The notes beneath the pieces were generated by a model. The model was not told the origin of the DNA, ran no database searches, and worked only from the letters and a program-made list of their open reading frames with translations. From NCBI GenBank assembly GCA_963082975.1, contig OY720348.1:74177719-74241718 (forward strand): a stretch of DNA of 64,000 nt, read 5' to 3'. The stretch comes from Labia minor. Lineage: Eukaryota; Arthropoda; Insecta; Dermaptera; Spongiphoridae. The position numbers and the translations under genes are program-made. This document shows positions 23,522-35,316 of this stretch, one piece after another; position 1 is the first letter of the stretch, and each line of letters opens with the position of its first letter.

Positions 23522-24020
23522 CGAGGGGTGTTCAAAGTATTCTCGGTATAGGTATGAAGGAAAATGCAGAAACTTCTAACTAAAATTTATTTTTCTATGT
23601 AGTCCCCCATAACCTCAATACACTTGTTTGATCGGGAAACTAACTTTTGAATTCCCTCTATAAAATATTTTTCCTCCTTGTCCTCAAAATGTGCTTTAAT
23701 TGTCACCTTCAGCTTTTCATCGTCAGAAAAACGTTTTCCACGAAGATCTTTTTTTTAGGTTGGGGAACAAGAAGTAATCACTGGGGTCAAGGTCTGGGCT
23801 GTAAGGTGTATGCTTTATTTCTTCAAAACATTTTTCTCAACATTGTCGCATCAGTCATTCTGGTCTTCTTACACCAACGATAATTAGATTAGTACTAATG
23901 ATAAATAAATGAAATTTTGAGGTTATGTTCTCAGGGAGTGTCGTTACCAACCGAAATAATTTAAATCCCTTCGTCACTGCTAAATTACCCCGTTACCGAG
24001 AATACTTTAAACACCCCTCG
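23522..24020 (-). mobile_element. mariner element of a second lineage, internally deleted
   Basis: Ends are CGAGGGGTGTTCAAAGTATT and AATACTTTAAACACCCCTCG, each next to TA. At 499 bp it keeps only the 3' third of a transposase gene. On the minus strand the DNA reads HTPYSPDLDPSDYFLFPNLKK, with the third catalytic Asp, then after a frame change GKRFSDDEKLK and NKCIEVMGDYIEK before a stop. A 78-codon plus-strand frame here is antisense shadow. The terminal repeats differ from those of the other two mariners, so this is a separate lineage. Confidence 0.85.
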
Positions 24021-24022
24021 TA

Positions 24023-24601
24023 TGTATGTACAGATCATACAACACCTTTACACCGCTTAGACGGCAACAGACTGTCATTTCATAGGATGTACAAAGTCAC
24101 GGCTTTTTTTCAATTATATAAATATATATTTAATAAAAAAATTACTAATTATGTATAATTATATCTAATGTAATAATGGATATTACAATATTATTCTAGT
24201 ATATTTTATAAATATATAAGTATATTTTTTATTCGTTTAAATATAAAATGTAAGTAGATAACTTTTAATAAACTTTTAATTATTTTTTTTAGTTAAATAA
24301 AATGTATATATAGAAAATAAAAAAAAAAACAAAAAATATATGAATATAATTTCTTTAATTAATTAAGAAAATTAAAGTTCTATACGTAAAGGAATTTAAG
24401 AATGTAATCATAAAACTATATATACATATATATGTATATATATATACATATATATGTATACTATTATCTAACAACCATTTTTTTAATAAATTAAATTTCG
24501 TGACTTGTACTTTTAATTAGTTACAAAGAGTACAAAGAGGGATGGGAAAACAACAAATTCTACTTGAAAAAATATTTCGATCTCGGCAATCAAAATAAAA
24601 T
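24023..24601. other. AT-rich spacer with TA palindromes
   Basis: TATATACATATATATGTATA-type palindromic stretches lie at about 24417-24462. No gene is seen. Confidence 0.6.
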
Positions 24602-25066
24602 AAATAGGCTGGAGTGTCTCCACGCGACTATCTCGCAAATTTGAATTGAATTAATTAACACATATTTGGATTAAATTTAATTAATTATAAATTAAAATTA
24701 ATAAATAATATTTATTAAATCAGTGCATGTTTGACTCTTTGTTGATGGCACCACGTCACGTGTTGGCGCGTGAGATTTGCAGTGTTAAAAAATGAATTCT
24801 GGTACTTTCAGCGATTCAATCAAGCTGAAATTCTATATATAGCAGTTTTATACAATTTTTAATCATGTGAAAAATTATCAAACCTATATATTTATTTTTA
24901 AGGTCACTTTAGGGGAAAAACAATCAAAACGTTGTAGGTAATGACTCTCTTCCGGAAGAGCTACATTTTTCAAAAGTGGATAGAAAACTACGAATTTCGA
25001 ATAATTCCCGTATACCAAATTTCAATATTCTAGCTCAAACCGTTTTTTGCGTAATCTTGTCTACAT

Positions 25067-25097
<31 letters not shown>

Positions 25098-25214
25098 CAT
25101 TTTTCTCAACCTTAGTGAAAATGACTCAGGGACCTTCAAAACGTATAAAAACATCAAAATCTCGACATCGAAAATTTTCGTGATTGCTATATTATCTCTG
25201 GCGAGATAGTAAAA
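24602..25214 (-). mobile_element. HL1 element, copy 3
   Basis: Full length. The right (5') end is the hairpin ACTATCTC-GCCA-GAGATA (inverted here), and the left end has the GAGTG hairpin with GGCTGGAGTG. The (AC)n stretch runs into an (AG)n stretch at 25064-25097. A 77-codon frame here is translated repeat. Confidence 0.8.
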
Positions 25215-26183
25215 ATAGCACTTGAATTTTCCCTTTCTATATTAAAATTACTATTACAGAAATTTTTTTTTTTTCATCCATTCGATGACCCTAAGAAAAT
25301 TTATTTATTTAATTATTTTTATTAATTGAAAAGGATAACAACGGATAAGTAATGGGTTTTATCTTTTAATTTCTCCTCTTGGTAAGTAAGTGCCCTTAAG
25401 TGCAACGCTCTTTCCTCCTAATTGTAAGATGCTAGTATAAGAAAGCCATTACCTTGAGAGTGGGAGAGAGAATGCTAAATCAAATGTTAGCAAGTGAAAA
25501 TTAATGTTGCGACACTAGAAGATGACAAGGGGAAGGGGAGAGTGTAAATAAACGGGGAAAGATTTCTATAGTAGAACTGGTTAAGCTCGCTGGGTTTGTA
25601 TACAAATCTCTACGGCGTAGGGCGTAGATGCAAACTTGGATAAGTCAAATCCATAAGCTCCTCCATGATGACATTCTTAATTGTGGACTGGCAGTTCAAC
25701 AAAGAAATCCATCATCCTCACCGATCAGGATACGAGATACGAATTGCTCAGTCGAGGGAGGAAAAAAAAATCTCCTTAATTAAGATATTAATTAATTAAT
25801 TTGATCCAATAAAATTAATGTAATTAAAATGATCATCTTTTGTTTGGTTTTGTTTTTTAGAGTTATAATTTTTTTTTTTTTTTTTAGTTTTCAGAAAGGG
25901 TCAACTGGGATTCGTTACTGTTAATGACAGTTATTTACTGCATTTTAATTAATAACCATTGTTCAGTATGGAAATGATTATAACTACAAGGGGACTGAAA
26001 GCTTGATAAAATCTATCAACACGGAAAAGTACAATTAAAATCAGATTTATTTAAATAACAATAAAAGATAATAAAATAAAAATAATTAATATATATATAT
26101 ATATTACAGTGTAAGAAAAATCACAGAGTTCCTGAAAGGTAATGTCCTGTAAATATATACCCATCCTTAAAAATGTGGATATA
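25215..26183. other. Spacer, partly complex
   Basis: Positions 25370-25760 are less AT-rich and non-repetitive, without a convincing frame. (TA)n and A/T-runs flank them. Confidence 0.5.
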
Positions 26184-26945
26184 CGAGGTCTGTTCAAAAG
26201 AAAAGATGAATTTTGAATTTTCACGATTATCGATTTTTTTTTGTTAAGTAGCTACACATATGTTTCTCATAGGTTGACATTATCAGCCATTGTGGATTAG
26301 TAGTTTGTTTTTGACAACTGAATAAGTTAGTCATGTTTTGTGTGTTCTTCGATTTTTTTTAAAGAATCTGTATTCAATTTTGTGTTAAAAATGGAATAAA
26401 GTGCTCCAACGCACTTAAAATGTCTACTTTGTCTCAAAAAAATGTTTATAAGTGGTACAAGCGCTTGCCAGGTACGATCTAATGGGAAGGTTTTGCTCAC
26501 TGTTTTTTATCGATTACAATGAGTTCTTGCCAACAGGTCGTACTGTTAATAAGGAATACTACAATGAAGTTATGCAACGTTTGCGTGAAACAAACGATTG
26601 GAAATGTGGAAATACAAATCATGGATTCATGCACCAGCTCAAACATCATTGTTTGTTCGTGATTTTTTGGCCAAAAACAAGACCATAATCATGCCTCAAC
26701 CACCATATTCACCAGATTTGGCTCCCTATGACTTTTGACCAATGAAAGATAAGCGTTTTGCCACAATGAATGAGATAAAGTTGGAATAGAATAACGAGTT
26801 GATGGCCATACCTAAAAGCGCATTTCAAAAGTGCCTCGACGATTAGAAGAGTGCATTATATCTGAGGGGAATTACTTTTATTGATGAATAAATAAATACT
26901 TTTCGAAATAATTCAAAATTCACCTTTTCTTTTGAACAAAACTCG
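26184..26945 (+). mobile_element. mariner element, internally deleted, copy 2
   Basis: Ends are CGAGGTCTGTTCAAAAG and CTTTTGAACAAAACTCG between TA dinucleotides. The 762 bp align along their length with the 7.59 kb copy. They share the jump from the YKWYK region to the FFDYN region and the loss of the HHDN block before APAHTS. It then lost further short pieces of its own, for example around the FLFPK motif. The 78-codon frame at 26452-26688 (FLPTGRTVNKEYY) is a transposase fragment. Confidence 0.88.
26452..26688 (+). pseudogene. mariner transposase fragment
   Basis: The conserved EFLPTGRTVNKEYY...VMQRLRE block of mariner transposases is readable; it then goes out of frame before the APAHTS region. 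The second and third catalytic Asp are not both present in one frame. It is a relic in the deleted mariner copy. Confidence 0.75.
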
Positions 26946-27269
26946 TATAGGTATAGTTACTGATACTAAAAAAACATTTCTTTTTTCAAATTAATTTTAT
27001 TGGCGATTCAACACATTCTTCTCAATAAAACAAAATATTATTTAAATTCAAAGGCTTGATCCCTCCAACCACTCAGGACTATCAATATTAAGGAATGATC
27101 GTGTTCAATGAATATCATTCAATAAATAATATAATTTCTACGTATAAAAAAGAAACATTTTAAAAATGCGAATCTGTGTTGTTGGAAGAGGGGATCGTTA
27201 AGAAAGATTCCCGGTTTGTGATAGAAAAGGTGAATATGAGTTGAGATCTATCTATCCACCTGTCTAAAC

Positions 27270-27533
27270 CTGAGATGTCCAAATTCGGGGCGTCTGCTGA
27301 TTTTATCAGGTCCGCGTGAATTTTTCCAAAATATTGTTTTATTTAAAAAATAATTTTATTTTTCTATTATACGATTATAAACTTATTTATTTAGTATTAG
27401 GGTATTTTTTGCAATGAACTATATTAAAAAAAATTGAAATTTAACTATAATAATGAAAAATTTCGTTATTGGCATATTTATGAAAGCCGCAACTTCCAAT
27501 CCGGCCTTCGGGGCAAAAGTTTGGACACTTCGA
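27270..27533. mobile_element. Degraded hAT MITE
   Basis: The inner parts of the ends are inverted: GATGTCCAAATTCGGGG at the left, and on the right, inverted, AGTGTCCAAACTTTTGCCCC. This matches the CAGNGGTGTCCAAA hAT terminus type. No clean 8 bp target duplication is seen, so the exact ends are uncertain. Confidence 0.6.
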
Positions 27534-27998
27534 GTCTCTCTACTTTGGGAAAAGCTGAATTATTCTCTCAGTAATCAAGATAACTCATCTTGGACAGAAT
27601 CCAATTTATTCAAGCTTTTTTTCTAGTTGCTAAATAGAAAATAAATAAATAATATTTTCACCTTTAAAATCAATAATTAATTAATCATTTTAAAATTAGA
27701 AGATATAATAAATAGCATATTAGTTTATAGAACTAAAAAAAAATAATAACGATAAAAAAGGGACTTAGACAGCTTTTAAATTAAATATTGATATTTTTTT
27801 TATAAATCATTTATCTCGTTATTTCTCAATTGAAAAAAAATGAATAATGTAAAAAATGTCGAAAGATCTAAATATTTAGACAACCAAATCACAATACAAA
27901 AGAGCAGTTTAAACAAAAGATGCATTTGGGTGTATTATGCTGTAAAAACACTCTTTCAAATTTCTATTTATAAAGTTCAAGATTAAAATTAAAGTACA
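27534..27998. other. AT-rich spacer
   Basis: AT-rich DNA left of the LINE; no recognisable gene. Confidence 0.6.
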
Positions 27999-28010
27999 TT
28001 TATCATGTCA

Positions 28011-28361
28011 TTTCAATTATGGAATGCTAACGGCCTATTGAGGCATTCTTGTGAACTCAAACACTACCTGATAGACAAAGACATTGACATTATGCTAATT
28101 GCTGAGACTCATTTCAACCCTCGAAGCTACTTAAAAATTCCCCATTACAACCTATACTTTACCAATCACCCAGACGGTACATCACACGGAGGAACAGCCA
28201 TTATAATCAAAGACAAAATATCCCATTACGAAAACCCTCCTTTTTACAAAGACTATCTACAAGCAACCTCTTTAACAATTCAAGACAAAAACGGACCTAT
28301 TACAATTGCATCTACTTACTGCCCTCCCAAGCATCGAATTTCGTCTGGGGATTTTTTTGGA
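28011..28361 (+). CDS. LINE endonuclease domain, N-terminal part
   Basis: This frame reads QLWNANGLLRH, then IAETHF and STYCPPKHRISS: the start of an APE-type endonuclease, with the Asn and Glu metal-site residues. The apparent ATG at 28005 lies in the host target duplication, so the first two residues (Met-Ser) come from flanking DNA and do not belong to the element. The frame is lost in two adjacent T7 tracts (28352-28368); the homologous continuation lies in the next frame. It nicks target DNA in intact relatives. Confidence 0.85.
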
Positions 28362-28368
28362 TTTTTTT

Positions 28369-30685
28369 CCAGACCCTGGGGTCGAGGTTCCTTGCTGGAG
28401 GTGACTACAATGCAAAACATACTGACTGGGGATCTCGACTTATTACTCCTAGAGGTCGAGATCTCGCTAAGACTATTAATAAACACAACCTAATTACTAT
28501 CTCAACTGGAAGACCTACGTATTGGCCCTCTGACAGTAACAAAATCCCAGACTTAATTGACTTTTTTGTGGCAAGAGGGGTTAACGGGGATGGATGCTTA
28601 ATTGAATCCTGCCTTGATCTTTCCTCTGACCACTCCCCAGTACAACTTACATTAAACACCTGTGCATCTCTCAAATCAAACTCTAACTACTTGACTAATC
28701 ATAAAACTGACTGGAATAAATATGCAGAAATACTAAACCAAAGCCTGGACCTAAACTTACCTCTGACATATAGCCTTGACATTGACAAAGCAATCTACCA
28801 TATAACCAATACTATACAAATGGCAGCACGTCTGTCAACACCAAAAATTACTCCTAAAGACTTAAACCAACACACACCAAAACACATTAAAGACTTAATA
28901 ACTAAAAAAAATAGGCTCAGACGACAATGGCAGACAAACAGATCCCCACACCTTAAAACGACAATTAATAATCTAACTAAACAAATTGGGAATCTACTCA
29001 GAACTGAAAGGAATCAAAGCATTCAAAAGTATCTGAGAGACCTCACCCCTACTCATTCAACTGACTACTCTCTCTGGAAAGCGACAAAGAAACTTAAAAG
29101 ACCAACTGAAAGAATCCCCCCACTACGTAGACAAAATAATGAATGGGCGAGGAGTGACATCGATAAGGCGAATACATTCGCTAGTCACCTTTCTAACGTT
29201 TTTACTCCTCTCCCACCAAAGGTCACTCCACCTGACAATAACTTTCAGGCAACACACCAATACAAAACACACAATTACTCAATGCCATTCCCCAAACTAA
29301 TACAGACGTGTGAATTAAAAGACATTATACGACAGACAATCAAAACTAAAAAGGCCCCGGGAAATGATCTAATCTCAGGTAAAATGTTGAGGAACTTGCC
29401 TGATAGGGCAATTCTCTTTCTGACCCTCATATTTAACTCCATCTTTAGAGTGGGTCATTTCCCAACCCAGTGGAAAACAGCCCTGGTGAAAATGATCCTC
29501 AAGCCTGGGAAACCTCCTGAGGAGTCAAACTCGTATAGGCCTATTAGTCTTCTCTCTGCCATCTCTAAATTGTTCGAGAGGGTCTTTCTTTCTAGACTCC
29601 GTCCCTTTCTAATAGATTTAATCCCAATCCACCAATTCGGCTTTAGAGAGAAGCACGGCACTATTGAGCAAGTACATCGAATTGTTGATGTTATTCACAA
29701 AGACCTTGAAAACAAACGTTACTGCTCAGCCGTGTTTCTTGATATATCTCAGGCTTTCGATAAAGTTTGGCACGAGGGTCTACTTCGGAAGCTTTATGAC
29801 ATACTCCCGCTAATTTATTACAGGCTGATTCGTTCTTACCTCGATGGCAGAAGCTTTAGAGTTAAGATGAATGACGCCATTAGTGAGGTTTATCCTGTTA
29901 GATCTGGAGTACCTCAGGGTAGTGTTTTGGGACCTATTTTGTATTTACTTTTTACAGCTGACTTGCCGACCAACCCGAACATAACCACAGCGACCTTTGC
30001 TGACGACACCGCTTTGCTCGCTTCACATAAAGACCCAATCGTGGCTTCTGCTATGCTCCAGGAAAGCCTGGACCAATTAAGGCCTTGGCTTGAGAAATGG
30101 AGAATAGCAGTTAACGAAGACAAATCTGCACACTTGACTTTTACTTTGAATAGACAGACCTGCCCCGGCGTAAATTTAGACAAACCCATTCCGACTAAAA
30201 GTACTGTAAAGTACCTCGGTATGCACCTTGACAGACGCCTAACGTGGGAGATGCACATCAAGTCAAAAAAGAAACAACTGAGACTTAAACTTAACAAATT
30301 ATACTGGCTGCTCCGACAAAAATCTCAACTGACGATAGACAATAAACTTCTAATTTACAAAATCATCCTTAAACCCATTTGGACCTATGGCATTCAGATG
30401 TGGGGGACCGCTAGCAAATCCAACAGAGACCTGATTCAGCGGTTTCAAAACAAAACACTTAGACTGATAGTCGGTGCTCCTTGGTATGTCCCTAACAGAC
30501 TGATTCATAGGGACCTCGGAATGGATACAGTCCAAATGGAAATTAAAAATTACAGCCTTCGCTACAAAGACAGACTCCTTAAACACCCTAATCCCAAAGC
30601 CCGACAACTATTAGACACACAAGGACAACTGAGACGACTCAAAAGACTCAAACCACAGGACTTGACAAGAGACATTAATAAATAG
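28369..30685 (+). CDS. LINE endonuclease end plus reverse transcriptase
   Basis: After the frame change the protein continues QTLGSRFLAGGDYNAKH and PTYWPSDSNKIPD to DLSSDHSPV, the rest of the endonuclease with its Asp-Asn and Ser-Asp-His motifs. The reverse transcriptase follows: YRPISLLSAISKLFERV, FGFREKHGT, AVFLDISQAFDKVWH, RSGVPQGSVLGP and the catalytic FADD near 29995-30006. A thumb region with YLGMHLDRRLTW follows, then a C-terminal stretch to a stop at 30683-30685. No RNase H domain is seen. The first usable start codon in this frame (GTG at 28568) is well inside the domain. Domain order fits Jockey-clade ORF2. Without the upstream frame it is presumably not expressed as a complete enzyme. 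Confidence 0.9.
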
Positions 30686-31057
30686 ACCCGCGATGGTGCC
30701 CTAGCTGGGATTAGCCATCAGGCTAATAATTCAGTGACATTCCCTTCCTCCCCTCCTCGACTATTTTCCTACCACAGTTCCAATGACTCACTCTCCTTAA
30801 CCTGCCCTATAATTTCCTTTTACCTCCCCCCCTCGCCCTTTTATTACTCTTTATTGTAAACCATGTATTATTGCCTTCGGGCAGATGTACAAAATAAATG
30901 GATGCTAAATAAAAAAAAAAAAAAAAAAAATTTATCATGTCAATTTTCGTTCTTCTATATATGCCAAGATTGATTTTTTTTTTAGATTCATTAATTATAT
31001 AAACATTATATAATCAATATGAAACGGCAATATATTAATTAATATGTTTTTTTATTA

Positions 31058-31580
31058 TTTCCAACGAACTTTTAGTTCGTTTATAAAATGTGTCTGTCGC
31101 CAAAAATGTTCGATTTTTTAAATTTTGATTTTGGATTCGAGAAGAGCTTAAAAAAGTGTATTTGTAATGTGGTCTTGGTTTTTTCAAATTCGGTTGGGAA
31201 CATGGTCAAACCGGCGGTCCAAGTTGAACATTTCCCATATATTATAATGACTGTAATTTGTGTTATTATAATGTAAAATTGTAAAGAAATTTTTTTTAGA
31301 CATTATTGTAAACATTAAAAAAATGTCCGGGAACATTAGGGAAATTCCCGGGAACATTGAAAAAATTCCCTCGAACATTGGGAAAATTCCCGGGAACATT
31401 GAAAAATTCCCTCGAACATTGGGAAAATTCCCGGGAACATTATGAAAGTAAATTAAAGATATTAATTAACAATTAATAACCAAATATTAATAAACAATTA
31501 AATTTATAAATTTTGTGATAAATATGAATAAAAGTTCGTTGATTACTATCTGCTTCCTAGCATTCCCAGATGTTTTATTT
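31058..31580 (+). mobile_element. HL3 element, copy 2
   Basis: Starts near CCAACGAACTTTTAGTTCG, a small hairpin. The inverted AAAAGTTCGTTG comes back at 31530-31541, followed by a TGCT-AGGA-AGCA hairpin and CCCAGATGTTTTATTT. It shares its body with 3300-3780. Its layout resembles HL1 and HL2. A minisatellite sits in its 3' half. The 62- and 71-codon frames are repeat translations. Confidence 0.6.
31320..31441. repeat. GGGAACATTG minisatellite
   Basis: Alternating units of about 20 bp are built on CGGGAACATTG and TCGAACATTG, each joined to AAAATTCCC. Adjacent GGGAA and TTCCC give each unit palindromic potential. The array is absent from the other HL3 copy at 3.3 kb. Confidence 0.85.
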
Positions 31581-31914
31581 AAATATAAAGATGTGAGGGA
31601 ATTGGGAGAAGGTAGGAATTGGATGGAGATAGCTCAGGACAGGGGACGTTAGATTAAATCATATCTCATAAGTTTTTGTATAATTTATCTATAGCTATGT
31701 AATATGCTTTTCGGTATATTTATTCACAGTTTTATTGAAATTCTTCATCGAATTGTAATATATCATTGTTCATGTTTACTTTCATCTTGTCAATCATTAG
31801 CAACTTCAGGTAATATTCAACATTGCAAATAAAACAGAAATAGGTGACTAAATTACAAAGTTCTTCTTTCCTCCGTATGAAGAAAGAAATTCAACTTAGA
31901 ACAAGAGATTTCGG

Positions 31915-32202
31915 CAGGGATGGGCAACCTTTTTGTAAAGCGGGCCATTAACATTGGTTTTGTAGGTAAATGAAAATTATGTTTTCAGAAAATGATGAAG
32001 AAAATTGATCATAAAATAATCACAATGGACAAAAAATGATGTTTTTGGTATGTTATTTACGTTAATAATGAATGTCATTAAAAATAACTCAATATTTTGA
32101 TAAATATCATTAAAACATTGGAATAAGAGTCGGCCACCATAAAAATTTTAAATATGTTCGCGGGCCGCAGTTGGCCCGCGGGATGCGGGTTGCCCATTCC
32201 TG
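31915..32202. mobile_element. hAT MITE
   Basis: A 288 bp element, CAGGGATGGGCAACC to GGTTGCCCATTCCTG, with 8 bp flanks GATTTCGG (31907-31914) and GATTACGG (32203-32210) that differ at one base. Subterminal GCGGGCC-type sequence is typical of this hAT group. Confidence 0.87.
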
Positions 32203-32210
32203 GATTACGG

Positions 32211-33560
32211 TGTAATAAGTTTTATAATTGGAAGAAATATATTTGGAGGTTAATAAGAGGTATAGAAAGGTCGAGAGATTGGAGCGTGGACTTTCACAAA
32301 GCTTTGTCCAATTAAGACACCAATTATTCTTTCACTTGGTTCTCCATTTGATATGCTATTTTTATTACAGTTCAAGGGAAAAATTTGGCAAAAAAAAAAA
32401 GTTCAAAAAAGTAAATCCCTACACTCCGTTTTTATGAATCCACGACGGGGGAAAAATGACCACTTGAATCGTTGCTTTACGTAAATTTATTCTATGAATA
32501 TTGAATGGGAATTCTAAAAAAGTGATTTGCTATTTGGATAAGAAAGATCAAATAACGGCACCGTCAGTGACGGGTGTAAAAATTTAATTATCTCGTTAAA
32601 TTTTTGTTGGTACCATCAAGGCTTTTCTTACCTGGAAATTAGGCAAATATTATTCTTTTATAAAATTACATCTTTTTGGTGAAGAATAATGTTCTTTTCA
32701 ATTCAAGTGAAATTAAAAGATAAAATACCACGATAACTTTTTAGTAGAAGAGGTTTGGGTTAGGAGAGGAGGATGAGGATGGGGATGGAGGAGTGTCTAG
32801 GGGAGAGAAACGCTGTAAATTTATACCGGCAAATCTGGTTAGTGAAGAGAATTTAAAGGAAACCAGAAAGCTTGTATGTATTATAGAATCGATTCTGCAA
32901 GATTTCTTATATATTTAGTTGATTAGTAACAAAAATATTTTTTTGTTTTTTTAAAAATGATAAAATAATAAAATCGAATATTCTATTAATGAAAACATAC
33001 ATACCAACTGCTGGACCATTTTTTCAATTTTCAATTTTTTTTTTAATTCTTTAGATTGTTTTTCTTCTGCTAAATCGATCCACGGTAACCTAATACTTAT
33101 CTTAGGATAGTTTTTTTTTGTTGTTATCCTATTTTCATTGAAACTTACCTGAAAATAAAAACAAAAATATAAATTAATAAATTAATAATAAATATTGTTT
33201 AGATTAATGATATTTTTGGCAACTCAATTTTAAATAAATCTAAATTCATAATAATTATATATGAACATGAATATGGATATTTGGATGTTAGAATATAAAA
33301 TAAAAAAGTTGGTTGTTGCTTTGAAACATCTGTTAAGAAAGGGACTCTTGAAACAAGAACTTCTTTATAAATCCAATGAAGCTGCTTGACGGAAAACTCA
33401 GAACGGAAGAAATTACAACGAAGGGATGCAAACAAAAAAAATCCATGCTAATGATAAAAATTAAATTAAAAATAAACTTAAATAATTATTAAAGAATTAT
33501 AATATAATCATTTTATTGAATTAATGAAATTTTTAATTATTAAGTTTATGACATTTATTT
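32211..33560. other. Spacer without recognised genes
   Basis: AT-rich with short unsupported frames at 32228-32437 (plus) and 33199-33435 (minus). No transposon ends are seen. Confidence 0.55.
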
Positions 33561-34157
33561 AAATTAGCTGGAGTGTCTCCACACGACTATCTCGCAATTG
33601 GAATTGGATTAAATAACATAATATATTATATTTAAATTAAATTGCATCAATTATAAATTATAAATTAAAATTAATAAATAAAATTTATTAAACCAGCGCA
33701 TGTTTGGCTCTTTGTTGATGGCACCACGTCACGTGTTGGCGCGTGATTTGCAGCGTTAAAAAATTAATTCCGGTACTTTCAGCGATTCCATCAAGCTGAA
33801 ATTCTATATATAGCAGTTTTATACAATTTTTAATCATGTGAAAAATTATCAAACCTATATCTTTATTTTTACGGTCACTTTAGAGGAAAAAAAAATCAAA
33901 ACGTTGTAGGTAATGACCCTCTTCCGGTTGAGCTTCATTTCTCAAAAGTGGATAGAAAACTACACATTTTTAATAATTCCCGCATAACAAATTTCATGAT
34001 TCTAGCTCAAACCGTTTTTGCGTAATCTTGTCTACACACACACACAGAGATATTTTTCTCAACCTTAGTGAAAATCATTAAAGAACCTTCAAAACGTATA
34101 AAAACATCAAAATCTCAATATCGAAAATTTTCGTGATCGCAATAGTAATAGTAAAAA
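33561..34157 (-). mobile_element. HL1 element, copy 4
   Basis: Full length. The left end is TTAGCTGGAGTGTCTCC with the hairpin and CGACTATCTCGC. At the right (5') end the terminal hairpin has decayed (GCAATAGTAATAGTAAAA). Family core, E-box-like block and CCTCTTCCGG motif are all present. Confidence 0.78.
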
Positions 34158-35316
34158 ATGGAGGAGGGGAATAAATTTGCATTCATTTTTTTTTAATTGA
34201 CATGAATCGAAATTATTTAAAAATAAAAAAACTTATTGATCCTGTAACGTTTTATAATACGAACTGAATAGATTCAATAGCAAACTCTAATTAAAACATT
34301 GGAATAAGATAGGTGGCTAAAATTAAATTTTCTATTAATAAAATAGGATTATGTTTATGCGCATTACGACTGTCTTTTCTTCTCAATTTTTATCTATGTA
34401 TAATTGTCCCTAATAAGACATGTTTACCAATGATGGTGAATCAACAATTATTCTCAATAATTTTTAAAAATTTTACGTTTGATTTTAGTTTTTCACAAAT
34501 TATGGAGCCGGCGGAAACGTGTTAAGCCCTTTTCGAATAAACGTGGTATAATTTAATTATCTTGTAAAAGTCCCTGATAATAAGTCACTATTCAATATCT
34601 AGCTATCTATGCAATGCAATAGGATTGTCGGGTTGTTCTTCATATTAGGCGCGATAAAAGCAGGTTGGAACAATTCAATTATCTGTTGAAATCCCGGACA
34701 CTGGCTACCCAAGAAATAATCCGAGTCCTTTGATATTTAGTTTGATCAATGCATGTGCTTTATCTGCCCCGTGAGTATAGAAGAGAGGGCGTATGTGTGA
34801 GTGTGTGTGTGTGTGTGTATATGAGTGTGAGTGGGTGGGTGAGGGTGTGAGTGGAGTATACTCTGGGGAGTAAAGGTCGGCCCCTGTCGGACTAAATTCA
34901 ATTAACTGTTAGATGTCTAACTCGGAAAGCGAAATTAGGCTTGTAAATGCGAAGACAGTTGTTGCATTTAGAGAGTTGGCTAATAGCCGGGGCCATTCCA
35001 GCTCCAGCATCAGCAGCAATGGATGGCCACCAATTGCGGGGAGGTGGAGGAGCAGCCGTGCATCGGAATTAGCCATCCTTCCATCCTACACCCACACTCA
35101 CCTCCTTCCATTACGGTATAAAAATCATCATCGTAGATAAAGGGTTGGTAAAGAAGGATGATGCATGCCGCCGTTAACAAGACACGTGGACTCCGTTGCT
35201 TCAATCCTACTTCAGTACATTTTATTGATTGTCCTTATCAATCAATAAATAATGCCAACCAACAACTGATTAGATTAAATAGTCACATAGAACCGACCGG
35301 CTTCCAAATATCTTCT
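34158..35316. other. Complex spacer with GT/GAGT repeats
   Basis: Positions 34690-35215 are distinctly less AT-rich and include a (GT)n and GAGTG-repeat tract at about 34797-34860. Frames at 34913-35140 (plus) and 35010-35204 (minus) overlap and show no family. At 34510-34525, GGCGGAAACGTG next to TTAA matches one end of the small MITE at 54.3 kb. It may be a half relic of that family. Confidence 0.5.

Larger units (their letters stand above)
28011..30930 (+). mobile_element. Jockey-like LINE, 5'-truncated
   Basis: This 2,920 bp element is flanked by a perfect 12 bp target duplication TTTATCATGTCA (27999-28010 and 30931-30942). It begins in the first codons of the endonuclease domain, so the 5' UTR and the gag-like ORF1 are absent. 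It ends with about 220 bp of C-rich 3' UTR, an AATAAA at about 30894 and an A20 tail. Base use (A- and C-rich coding strand) is unlike the surroundings. The intact duplication and tail point to a fairly recent insertion. Confidence 0.95.

Noticed and set aside
28405-30607. Four minus-strand frames of 68-127 codons under the LINE
   Set aside because: They are antisense shadows of the reverse transcriptase frame.
31320-31441. Regular spaced repeats suggestive of a CRISPR array
   Set aside because: Units are contiguous without unique spacers, lie inside a transposable element, and the DNA is eukaryotic.
34913-35204. Overlapping plus and minus frames with Ser- and Arg-rich text
   Set aside because: Opposite-strand frames over one GC-richer patch, no domain, no splice or poly(A) context.
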